Origin: UBA6120 sp964639215
GTDB taxonomy: Bacteria; Bacillota_I; Bacilli_A; RFN20; CAG-826
Direction: 5' to 3'
NCBI GenBank assembly: GCA_964639215.1
Contig: CAZXCV010000021.1
Location: 1-15,204, forward strand
DNA length: 15,204 bases
Made by a program: the position numbers and the translations under genes. The notes under the pieces are model-generated. The model worked only from the letters and a program-made list of their open reading frames with translations, did not search any database and was not told the DNA's origin. This document shows, in pieces, positions 1 to 8,000 of the stretch (positions within the stretch are counted from its first letter, which is position 1; each line of letters starts with the position of its first letter).

Positions 1-191
1 GAAAAATCGTTTTGTTCCATTAAAAACAACTTTGCCCGTTCATCATAACTACCCAAAAGACCGGACATGAGCTCTTCTTTACTAAAGAAACGGACGTTTG
101 ATCCAAGCGATTGAGGTTGCGAAATTAAAAAAGGTAACCGTGAGGCTACGGGGAGGATGATAAAGTGAAAATCGGGGGTATCGAATACCAT
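1..191 (-). CDS. N-terminal fragment of an unidentified protein, cut by the left edge
   Basis: An open frame on the minus strand starts with ATG at 191-189 and runs off the window; about 63 residues are visible. A TAA lies in frame directly before this ATG, so translation cannot start further upstream. The fragment begins MVFDTPDFHFIILPVASRLP and later reads RFFSKEELMSGLLGSYDERA. It has no signal peptide and looks like a folded cytoplasmic domain. The KEEL...SYDERA...LM arrangement reminds me of the N terminus of large helicase/nuclease-like (AddB or PD-(D/E)XK) proteins of Mollicutes, but this is a memory-based guess on a short piece. No Shine-Dalgarno sequence is visible; a promoter -10 element lies directly upstream. 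The gene lies 60 nt beyond the glpK stop, behind a hairpin, so it is probably a separate transcription unit. Confidence 0.65.
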   Translation of the reverse strand, partial: MVFDTPDFHFIILPVASRLPFLISQPQSLGSNVRFFSKEELMSGLLGSYDERAKLFLMEQNDF

Positions 192-197
192 TTATTA

Positions 198-206
198 ATT
201 ATAACA
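198..206 (-). promoter_or_regulatory. Extended -10 promoter element for the left-edge gene
   Basis: On the minus strand the bases read TGTTATAAT: a perfect TATAAT (203-198) with the upstream TG of an extended -10. No good -35 is seen at 16-18 bp. The hexamer ends 6 nt before the A of the ATG at 191, so a normal start of transcription would fall on or next to the start codon. This fits the absence of a ribosome binding site and suggests a leaderless mRNA. Confidence 0.45.
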
Positions 207-222
207 CGCAACAATCGTTGAA

Positions 223-253
223 AACGTCAGATAATAAATATTATCTTGACGTT
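223..253 (-). terminator. Hairpin at the end of the glpK operon
   Basis: The arms 223-235 and 240-253 pair over 13 bp with one bulged base and an AAAT loop (236-239). In the minus-strand transcript the stem begins with the last two bases of the glpK stop codon and is followed by only a short U run (UUUUC, partly inside the stem). The stem is long but the U tract is weak, so this may be an intrinsic terminator or an mRNA 3'-end stabiliser. It separates glpK from the left-edge gene. Confidence 0.5.
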
Positions 254-1727
254 ATAATTTGAACATTCTCGTCGCAGCGACCGCTTTTTTCCATCCCTGG
301 TAACGTTGTTTCACCTCAGTCACGCCCATATGTGGGATATACGTGTCGCGATAAGCATGGATATCTTTTATTTCATCGAGTGATGACCAATATTTTGCCG
401 CCAAACCTGCTAAATAGGCTGCACCTAACGCCGTTGTTTCTAAGCACTGGGGAATCCGCAGTTCATGACCGAGCATGTCCGCTTGAAATTGCATTAAGTA
501 GCGATTAGCAGTTGCCCCGCCATCAACGACAAGGTATGGTAATTCTAAACCAGTGTCAGCAATCATCGCTTCAATTACATCTTTGCTTTGATAGGCAATT
601 GCTTCAAGTGTTGCCCTAACGATATGATACTTTGAAGAATTACGCGTTAAACCAAAAATGGCGCCGCGAGCTTCATTATCCCAATAAGGAGTCCCAAGTC
701 CAACGAAAGCTGGGACGACATAGACACCCTCACTATCGTTAATCATCGTAGCGCTTCGCTCACTATCAGCGCTATTAGTAATCATCTTCAGTTGATCGCG
801 AAGCCACTGGACTGAAGCTCCGGCGACGAAGACCGAACCCTCAAGAGCATATGTGATTTTTTCATCGAGGGACCAAGCAATGGTCGTCAATAAACCATTT
901 GATGATAACACTGGTTCATCTCCGATATTCATCAACATAAAACATCCCGTTCCATAGGTATTTTTTATTTGTCCTTTTTCGAAGCAAGCATGACCAAATA
1001 GCGCGGCTTGCTGGTCCCCGGCCATGGCCATGATTGGGACGTTAACATTGAAATATTTAGCAATGCCAAATTTTCCCGAGCAACATTTAACTTCTGGTAA
1101 CATTGCCCGAGGGATTTTGAAGATGTTTAATAGTTCATCGTCCCATTTTTTTGTATAGATATTATATAAAAGCGTCCGTGATGCGTTGGTGACATCGGTC
1201 GCATGCACTTCACCATTTGTCAGTTTATATAAGAGCCAACTATCAACTGTCCCAAATAACAAGTCGCCCTTTTCCGCTCGAGTCTGTCCTTTGATAGCGT
1301 CGAGAATAAATCGAATCTTAGAAGCGCTGAAATATGGATCGACACGCAGCCCCGTCTTCTGATGAATTAGTTGCTCATCATCTTTAATTTGATCGCAAAT
1401 AGCTGAAGATTGCCGTGATTGCCATACGATGGCCGGATATACTGGCATTCCCGTTTTTTTATCCCAGACTATTGTTGTTTCTCGTTGATTCGTAATCCCG
1501 ATTGCAATTACGTTACGCATTGATAAGTTTGACTTAATTAACGCTTCATTGGTAACCGCACTAACGCTCGCCCAAATTTCGAGGGGGTCTTGTTCAACCC
1601 AACCAGGTTTTGGATACGAGCAGTGAATTTCTTCTTGGGCTTGTCCGATAATCGTGGCTTTCTCATCAAAGATGATTGCCCTAGATGACGTTGTCCCTTG
1701 ATCAATCGCTAAAATATATTTTTTCAT
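252..1727 (-). CDS. glpK: Glycerol kinase
   Basis: This enzyme transfers phosphate from ATP to glycerol, giving sn-glycerol 3-phosphate for glycolysis and lipid synthesis in the cytoplasm. At 491 aa it is about the normal length for the FGGY kinase family. Visible hallmarks are the N-terminal phosphate-binding loop AIDQGTTSSR (residues 7-16), the glycerol-binding R82-E83 (NQRETT), W102 and Y132, the catalytic base D238 in AGDQQAALFG, and the second ATP-site motifs YGTG (258-261) and DGGATANRYLMQFQAD (402-417). The ATG at 1727 has AGGAG 8 nt upstream and overlaps the TGA of the AlkD-like gene as ATGA, so the two are probably translationally coupled. It is last in the operon. No glpF, glpO or glpD lies beside it in this window. 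The activation-loop segment that carries the HPr-phosphorylated histidine in enterococcal GlpK is shorter here and has no His (about residues 216-231). Confidence 0.97.
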   Translation of the reverse strand: MKKYILAIDQGTTSSRAIIFDEKATIIGQAQEEIHCSYPKPGWVEQDPLEIWASVSAVTNEALIKSNLSMRNVIAIGITNQRETTIVWDKKTGMPVYPAIVWQSRQSSAICDQIKDDEQLIHQKTGLRVDPYFSASKIRFILDAIKGQTRAEKGDLLFGTVDSWLLYKLTNGEVHATDVTNASRTLLYNIYTKKWDDELLNIFKIPRAMLPEVKCCSGKFGIAKYFNVNVPIMAMAGDQQAALFGHACFEKGQIKNTYGTGCFMLMNIGDEPVLSSNGLLTTIAWSLDEKITYALEGSVFVAGASVQWLRDQLKMITNSADSERSATMINDSEGVYVVPAFVGLGTPYWDNEARGAIFGLTRNSSKYHIVRATLEAIAYQSKDVIEAMIADTGLELPYLVVDGGATANRYLMQFQADMLGHELRIPQCLETTALGAAYLAGLAAKYWSSLDEIKDIHAYRDTYIPHMGVTEVKQRYQGWKKAVAATRMFKL

Positions 1728-2386
1728 GATAATGGCTCCTTATACTTGAGAGCGGTTTGCTTATCTGAAGGTGAAACGCGATATGAATCGCGAATTTTGC
1801 TGACGGTTTTCGCGCGAATATGGCGGGCTAGCGGCATGGTCTTCATCGTTAGAACAAAAGTGTCGCGATCCTTGATATATATTTCGGCGAGCAACCAAGC
1901 GATGGACATATACACATGATATTCAGGTTCTTCAGGATTAATTAATGATAAAATACCCGGCAAAAACCTTTTATTTATTAAATATCGCAATGTTAACACA
2001 TAAGCAAAACGTCGGAGGTAGGGATATGGAGAGAGGGCATATTGCCTTGCATGTACAGCAACTTCCTCCCTATTAAGCAACTTTGGTAAACTGACGACCA
2101 CACAATCAACATATGACCAATCAGTTGCATATGTAAAATATTGTTCGAAAAATGACCACTTTTCTTGCAGTGGAAGTTTTGAGTAAGCGACGATCATACC
2201 GCGGATTAAATTTAACTCATAATGAAGCGATGGTTCGAACGCTGACCAGTCAATCTCGACATTTGCTAATTCTCGGCCAAGTGTTCGCATTGGACCCATT
2301 TTTATGCCAAGAGAAAACGGTGGCTGGGCAGTACTTCCATATTTTGATTGATGCACTAACCGCGCGATAACATCTGCGACATTCAT
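1724..2386 (-). CDS. AlkD-like DNA alkylation repair protein (HEAT-like repeats)
   Basis: A 220-residue, mostly helical protein resembling AlkD, the bacterial DNA glycosylase that removes N3- and N7-alkylated purines using stacked HEAT-like repeats (the Bacillus cereus enzyme has about 237 aa). The AlkD active-site pattern is visible: W90 and D94 (TDWSYVDC) keep the W-x3-D spacing of AlkD W109/D113, R125-R126 lie in the YLRRFAYVL helix, and W164 lies in SIAWLLAEIY. The ending SKIRDSYRVSPSDK also looks like the family. These matches are from memory of the family. The chosen ATG at 2386 is 9 nt past the aminopeptidase stop and has no clear Shine-Dalgarno, so translation may depend on re-initiation; M30 or M33 are less likely starts because they would remove the first helix. 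The stop codon overlaps the glpK start (ATGA). Confidence 0.8.
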   Translation of the reverse strand: MNVADVIARLVHQSKYGSTAQPPFSLGIKMGPMRTLGRELANVEIDWSAFEPSLHYELNLIRGMIVAYSKLPLQEKWSFFEQYFTYATDWSYVDCVVVSLPKLLNREEVAVHARQYALSPYPYLRRFAYVLTLRYLINKRFLPGILSLINPEEPEYHVYMSIAWLLAEIYIKDRDTFVLTMKTMPLARHIRAKTVSKIRDSYRVSPSDKQTALKYKEPLS

Positions 2387-2395
2387 AGGAAAATA

Positions 2396-3655
2396 TTATC
2401 GCTGTTTAATGAGGCGTTCAATATTGCCAACTTCTTTGGGAATGTCACTTGAAAGATTTTCAGCCCCAGTTTTGGTGATTAAAATATCATCTTCAATCCG
2501 AATGCCAATGCCGAGGTTTGCAAAATATAAACCTGGTTCGACTGTAATGACATTGCCAGGTTCGAGTGGCATTTCGCGCATGGCTGGGTCATGCGTGTCT
2601 AAGCCAAGGTGATGTGAGACATTATGATAATAATGTTGCACGATTTGTTCCGGTGTATCAATGAGTGCTCGATTAAGGCATTGGGTTGTTAAAAATGTAA
2701 TCGCTTCTTTTTGTAAATCCAATAATGTAATACCTGGGCGAGCAAAAGTAATGATATGTTTATTTGTTGCTAAAACAGCTTCATACACTTCTTTTTGTAA
2801 AGAGTTGAAAAATCCTGAAGCTGGATATGTTCTTGTGATATCAGCACTATAACCATCATTTCGGGCACCTAAATCGCAGAGCAGTAATGCTCCATCGGCA
2901 ATCTTATCTTTGGGATTCGGGTAATGTAAAATGACAGCATTCGGTCCTGACGCGATAATTGTGTCAAAAGCAGGTTCGGCATTAACAAAATCCTTAATCG
3001 CAAAGCGAAAGAGACCTTCAATTTGATATTCGTAAATGTGTGGTTTTAATCGTGAGGCGATGTAATTTAATCCGAAACCAGTAATTTTTATCGCTTGACG
3101 GATAGCCGCCACTTCAGCGTCTGATTTAATCATGCGTAGCTTAATAATCAGAGGATAAACGTCGATGACATTTAAATCGGGGACATATGCCTGAAGCTTA
3201 TTAATATAGGCACTCGGATGCATATAAGATGGACCAATGACAATATCTTTTTCTAAATCGAGATAAACATGTGAGATTGTGCCATAAATGCCGTCTTTTT
3301 GAAAAATAGCTTCCAGTTTGGCATCGAAATTTTTGGTTAACAAGATATCATCGATACCACTTATTTGACGCGCTTGTTCAATTGATAATAAGCGTCCAGT
3401 CCATCGTTCTTTCGTTGGATCGGTTTCATCAATGAATAAGTAGCTACGTGTTAAATCTTCGCTTTTAATGACTAGCAAAACTGTATTTTCTTGAGTAATG
3501 CCCGTCATGTATTCAAAATTGCGATTTGCGATGAAAGGGTGCGTTCCATCAGCACTACTTTTTAAAGCGCTACCGGCAAAAAGCAACAGCCCGCTGTTTG
3601 GTTCAAGCTGTGCCAGTAGTTGTTCGCGTCGTTTGATAAATTGACTAACTTCCAT
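2396..3655 (-). CDS. pepP: Xaa-Pro aminopeptidase (peptidase family M24B)
   Basis: This cytoplasmic metallopeptidase removes an N-terminal residue that precedes proline. It has 419 aa, close to the usual 410-440. Residues about 1-135 form the aminopeptidase P N-terminal domain (note RNFEYMTGI, 45-53), and about 170-415 the pita-bread catalytic domain. All five dinuclear-metal ligands are visible: D261 (CDLGA), D272 (SADITRTYP), H348 (VSHHLGLDTHD), E373 (TVEPGLYF) and E388 (IRIEDD). The catalytic histidines H244 (ILHYPNP) and H355 are also present, so the enzyme should be active. The ATG at 3655 is preceded by an excellent AAAGGAGG (3662-3669). The gene lies 17 nt downstream of the yigZ-like gene and 9 nt upstream of the AlkD-like gene. 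It probably works in peptide recycling. Confidence 0.95.
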   Translation of the reverse strand: MEVSQFIKRREQLLAQLEPNSGLLLFAGSALKSSADGTHPFIANRNFEYMTGITQENTVLLVIKSEDLTRSYLFIDETDPTKERWTGRLLSIEQARQISGIDDILLTKNFDAKLEAIFQKDGIYGTISHVYLDLEKDIVIGPSYMHPSAYINKLQAYVPDLNVIDVYPLIIKLRMIKSDAEVAAIRQAIKITGFGLNYIASRLKPHIYEYQIEGLFRFAIKDFVNAEPAFDTIIASGPNAVILHYPNPKDKIADGALLLCDLGARNDGYSADITRTYPASGFFNSLQKEVYEAVLATNKHIITFARPGITLLDLQKEAITFLTTQCLNRALIDTPEQIVQHYYHNVSHHLGLDTHDPAMREMPLEPGNVITVEPGLYFANLGIGIRIEDDILITKTGAENLSSDIPKEVGNIERLIKQR

Positions 3656-3672
3656 GACGCTCCTCCTTTAAG

Positions 3673-4266
3673 TTAAGCAAGGCGACGAGTCGTCGTAACT
3701 TCACGCAATTTCCAGTTTGGTGTTAGACGCCATTTAATGATTTCCCAATCAAAAGTGGTAAAAATAAGCGTCGCGCTTATTGTTTTATTATAAGTGATAT
3801 TTTTAGTTCGTGCACCCGTTTCTGCGATAAAATGGTGCAACTCACCATTTTCTTCAAGTGGTCCTTCTAACGTTACGAATAACTCAGTGCTAAAGGTGCC
3901 CCAACTGGTTTGATGTAGGGCGGCTTTACCAGCTTCAATAAATGCTTGTCGCAACCGCTTGGTCCCGAGTTTTTTGCCACCGAAAAAACGGATGACCACA
4001 AGTAAAATCTCATTAGCAGCTTCTTGCCGGAGCAAATTCAGTAATGGAATCCCGGCCGTACCACTTGGTTCGCCGTCATCATCTTGATTCATGACTTCGT
4101 CGTGAATGTAAGCATAAGGGATATGACTTGCATCATGATATTGTTTTTTGAGGGTGGCTTGGATCTTTTTTACGTCAGTAATTTTTTCGATTGAATAGAC
4201 GACACCGATAAAGCGTGACCGTTCGATGGTGATATCACTACTTCCACCGACCATCACACCTTTCAT
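3673..4266 (-). CDS. YigZ / IMPACT (UPF0029) family protein
   Basis: At 197 aa it matches the YigZ family (about 205 aa), with an N-terminal UPF0029/IMPACT domain (about residues 10-125) and a C-terminal DUF1949-like domain. The family signature is clear: RSRFIGVV (16-23), DDGEPSGTAGIPLL (63-76) and RFFGGKKLGTKRLRQAF (93-109). The usual LGxGGLxRAY is altered to LGTKRLRQAF, so the glycine pair is lost. The biochemical role of bacterial YigZ proteins is not settled; the eukaryotic relative IMPACT acts on the Gcn1/Gcn2 translation-stress pathway. The ATG at 4266 overlaps the mrp stop (ATGA), which favours coupled translation. A second ATG four codons later has AAAGG ahead of it and could also serve as the start. 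Confidence 0.9.
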   Translation of the reverse strand: MKGVMVGGSSDITIERSRFIGVVYSIEKITDVKKIQATLKKQYHDASHIPYAYIHDEVMNQDDDGEPSGTAGIPLLNLLRQEAANEILLVVIRFFGGKKLGTKRLRQAFIEAGKAALHQTSWGTFSTELFVTLEGPLEENGELHHFIAETGARTKNITYNKTISATLIFTTFDWEIIKWRLTPNWKLREVTTTRRLA

Positions 4267-5051
4267 ACATCGAGTTCCATGATGGCAGTAACTGCTTCCT
4301 TCAATTCGGGAATTTCGAGTGTTTCTAACTGCCCGTCATCAATCAGTTTTGCTAAATCGGGACGGATTGGTAAGCGCGCTAATAAAGGAATGTGGTAACG
4401 CTTTGCTAAATCAAGCGAACTACTTGAACCAAACAGTTCGATTTTGGTTAGGCAATCGGGACAACTAACATAGGCCATGTTTTCAATTAAGCCTAAGACA
4501 GGAATTCGAAGCATCCCTGCCATCTTCACCGCTTTTGCAACAATCGTACTCACGAGCTGTTGCGGTGAGGTGACCATCATTAAAGCTGAAACGGGAATTT
4601 TTTGAAACATCGTTAAAGCAATGTCGCCAGTTCCTGGTGGCATGTCAATGAGCAAATAATCGAGCTCATGCCAAAATACATCGGTATAAAATTGGCGTAC
4701 CATATCACTGACAAGCGGTCCCCGCCAAATAATCGGTTCCTCGGGTTGCTCAAGTAGCATGCCCGCGGACATGACTTGAATTTCACCTCGAGTCATCATC
4801 GGTAAGATGTATCCGTCAGCTCCTTCGGCTTTACCAGTCAGATGAAATAATTTAAGAATTGACGGTCCGAGGATATCCGCATCAAGAATCCCAACGCGAA
4901 AACCTTCACGTGTCAAATGCGTGGCTAAAAGCGATGTGACGAGACTTTTTCCAACACCACCTTTTCCCGATAAGATGGCAATCACGTGCTTAACTTGTGA
5001 CTTTGGATGTAATTTAGCCTTTTCAAAAATACTTGCTTGCTGATCAGACAT
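4263..5051 (-). CDS. mrp: Mrp/ApbC-family iron-sulfur cluster carrier ATPase
   Basis: A 262-residue cytoplasmic P-loop protein of the Mrp/NBP35 group, which carries Fe-S clusters to target enzymes. The deviant Walker A GKGGVGKS spans residues 29-36, the conserved ILDADILGPS follows (55-64), and LLIDMPPGTGD (133-143) is the family switch/Walker B region. The C-terminal CPDC pair, C197 and C200, is the motif that binds a bridging 4Fe-4S cluster between two subunits. The N-terminal DUF59/MIP18 domain found in many Mrp proteins is absent; only about 20 residues precede the P-loop strand. The start at 5051 has GAGG 8 nt upstream. The gene lies 21 nt behind the giant-protein gene and overlaps the YigZ-like gene by 4 nt. 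Septum-site MinD/ParA-type ATPases are related, but the MPPGTGD and CPDC motifs decide for Mrp. Confidence 0.94.
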   Translation of the reverse strand: MSDQQASIFEKAKLHPKSQVKHVIAILSGKGGVGKSLVTSLLATHLTREGFRVGILDADILGPSILKLFHLTGKAEGADGYILPMMTRGEIQVMSAGMLLEQPEEPIIWRGPLVSDMVRQFYTDVFWHELDYLLIDMPPGTGDIALTMFQKIPVSALMMVTSPQQLVSTIVAKAVKMAGMLRIPVLGLIENMAYVSCPDCLTKIELFGSSSSLDLAKRYHIPLLARLPIRPDLAKLIDDGQLETLEIPELKEAVTAIMELDV

Positions 5052-5072
5052 GAGCGGTACCTCGCATTTTTA

Positions 5073-8000
5073 TTATGAAAGAGCGTATGAAATCTTATCG
5101 CCCTCGACCGCGAACACAAAGTTTGTGCCATATGGGTCGACATCCATCGCTAAATCGCCACGGCCTTTAGTAATGAGGAAATTATCAACGGCACCAACGA
5201 ATGCTAAGTAATTAACATTTTTGACAATCTCGGCGGCGTAGAACAGTTGAGCAATGAGTGAGTTACCATCTTCATCCCAATTGGTATAGTCATAATCAGG
5301 TGGTGTATCATCAATCGGACCACCAGTAACGTTTGTCCGCGCCAATGAACCCATCTTCTCAAAATGCGATTTCAAGGCATTGGCATCGATATCATATGTC
5401 GGTGGATTCATGATGTTAAAGCCATCAATTTCTGAGAGGACCATTAAAGCACCTTCAACGCCATCGGCTTCTTTAGGATTCAGATTTGCATAGTCAGAAG
5501 CATAGAAATCGATTAGATCAGGCACGATGGGAGCGGCTTTGGCGTATTCCTCTTCAAATATATCTGTGAAGAAACCCGCTGCAAGTTCACTGACGAGATA
5601 AGCGCGATCAGTAATCACTTCGTTAATATCAGCGACATATGTGTTCGTAATTAAGGAACGCATAATCAAGGCATCACCGCTGCCAAGTGTTCCGGCGTTA
5701 CCGATGCCACTTGAATCAGCGAGGTCTGAAATAAATAAATCAAGGCGCGCCGCTTCAAATTCATAATCGAAATCAGTGACGAAAATCGTTTCAAGCTTAT
5801 TGGTCTTGGTCGTTTTGTTAGAACCAAGCGTATTGAAATCAATGTATTTAGCAATATCGACGCTATCGAAAATATTATAGAGTGTCAGAGCGCGTGTCTT
5901 ATAGCTTTGGGTTGGGACATCATTTCCAAATACATGTGAAGATTTGAGTAAATGCAGTAAAGCTTCAGATGAGTGTCCCGCATTAATAAAGTCATCAATG
6001 AAGTTAAAGGCTCCTCCCATATCGAGATAGGTCTCCGTTCCTCCATCATAAAATTCACTCAATAGTTCTTGAATGAGACCCATTGGTCCTGGAACTGGTG
6101 GTGTCACATTCGTGAAGTCAGTTATTGAGTAATCCATTGTAGTTAAGTCAGCGCTTGTATATACCTTCGGGGTAATGTAGTAATCTTCCTTGTCCTCGGT
6201 ATAGGTTCCAAATGATATCGCGCCAAAAGCGTCTCTCACGAGATCAGGAATTGCATCGCTTGCTAAATCGCTATAGTTGAGAACGGCAAGGATTGCGCTA
6301 ATATCGGTCGGTGAAAGCGTCGCTGGATTAATACCAGAAACATCAGCACTTAACGGTAAAATGCGCTTCATTTCTTTAAAGATTCTAAACATCGCTTCGA
6401 TTTCACCATTTGCTCCGTCCCATGCGATTGTGTAATGAGTCAAGGTGGCGCCACTATAAAGCGATTCATAACGGACGACGAGATAGGTGGCTTTTTCATT
6501 GGCATCAGCAAATTTATAATCTAATTTAGTAAGTGGATCATTGTAATATTCGGGATTTGGATTATTGGTGTCATTGATTAATGAGCTCAACCCCGTATCA
6601 TCCATCATCTTAATCATGATTTGTTCAAAGACGGTCGGGAGGTTCGTATCCCCACTTGGGACACCTTCAAGGTGGAAAACGTGGCTTTCATAGAACTGGA
6701 CTGCTAATTCCTTCATCGCATCAATGTCGCTATTAGTAATCCCAGTCAAATTTGTATAATCAACACTTGCGACATCTTTTGCGTCAGCGAAAATGACGAG
6801 TAATTGACTGATTTCAGAATCATCGTATGGTTTATATTTGTCATCGCTCAGCGGATCACCACGATTGCCTCGGTAGTGAGTATTTGCGTCGGCGAAATTA
6901 ACCCCGACCATACTGACATCTCCCGCCGTCAACATGTTAGCGAAAATATTAGGAATCGCGGGATATACAATCAATGAATGGTTCATTGCTAAGAGGAGAT
7001 TTTCAATCACGGTCGCATCATCGTCCAATTTATCGGAGAGGATATCACCAGAGCCACCACCACTGAAGTTTGCAAATGTGAGACCTGTGTCATCAAATGC
7101 TTCGAGGATTCCAACGATTCGAGAAATTTCGCCAGGAACTGCCAGTGAAACAAACTTCCACCCGTCGGTGGCGACAACGGTCCCAGCAAAGTCATTCGTG
7201 ATTGCGATGATGTCATCGGTTAGGAATGGATCTGGACCAGCGCCATCGTAAATATACGTATCGAGTTGTGATTGATTAATGAGCATATGAATCATTTGCT
7301 CAAACACTGTTAAATCTTTATTGAATATCCGATCTTTCTCGGCACGGAGTGTATTAAAAATAACCGCTTCATGGAGCTGCCGCAACAGATCATCAATCGT
7401 CACTGTATCGAGTTGCGTCTCATCAAATGCGGTGCCATCATTAACACCAAGGCTGTCAAATAACTGATATATATCAAACACTTTATCAAGTTCTTCTTGC
7501 CGTTCAGACACGACTGGAATCGTTTTTAAGTATGCTGGATTACTATCACCGATTTGAACTCCGGTAATATCGAAACCATCCGCCGCAAACATTTGTTCAA
7601 GTAAATTTGGATTGGCTGGCCAGGCAATTGTTGATTCATTAATGCGCGCCATCAGACTCTCAATCTTTGTTTGTCCGGCCGGTGTGCTTAATAACGTATT
7701 AAATTCAGTGGCCAACAAAGCGCCATTACCCATTGATTCGAAGTTGATGGCTGTCTCTTTGAGAGCTGTCAAAATGTTACGTGTAGTCATGATTTCGCCT
7801 GTTGGTCCCGTCCATCCATCAATCACGAGTAATTCCGTTCCAGCTAAATCATTATTGATGGCAATAATATCATCGCGTAGCAAGTTAGCCCGGTTGATTT
7901 CTGGGGCATCGCTATAAATATGATCAAGGAAGTTCGTGACGGTATATAGCATCGCCACCGTTTGTTCAAATACCGTTAAATCATAATTAGGAGCGTCATG

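Noticed and set aside
2152..2852. Small plus-strand open frames opposite the AlkD-like and pepP genes
   Set aside because: They are shadows of genes whose catalytic residues are visible on the other strand.
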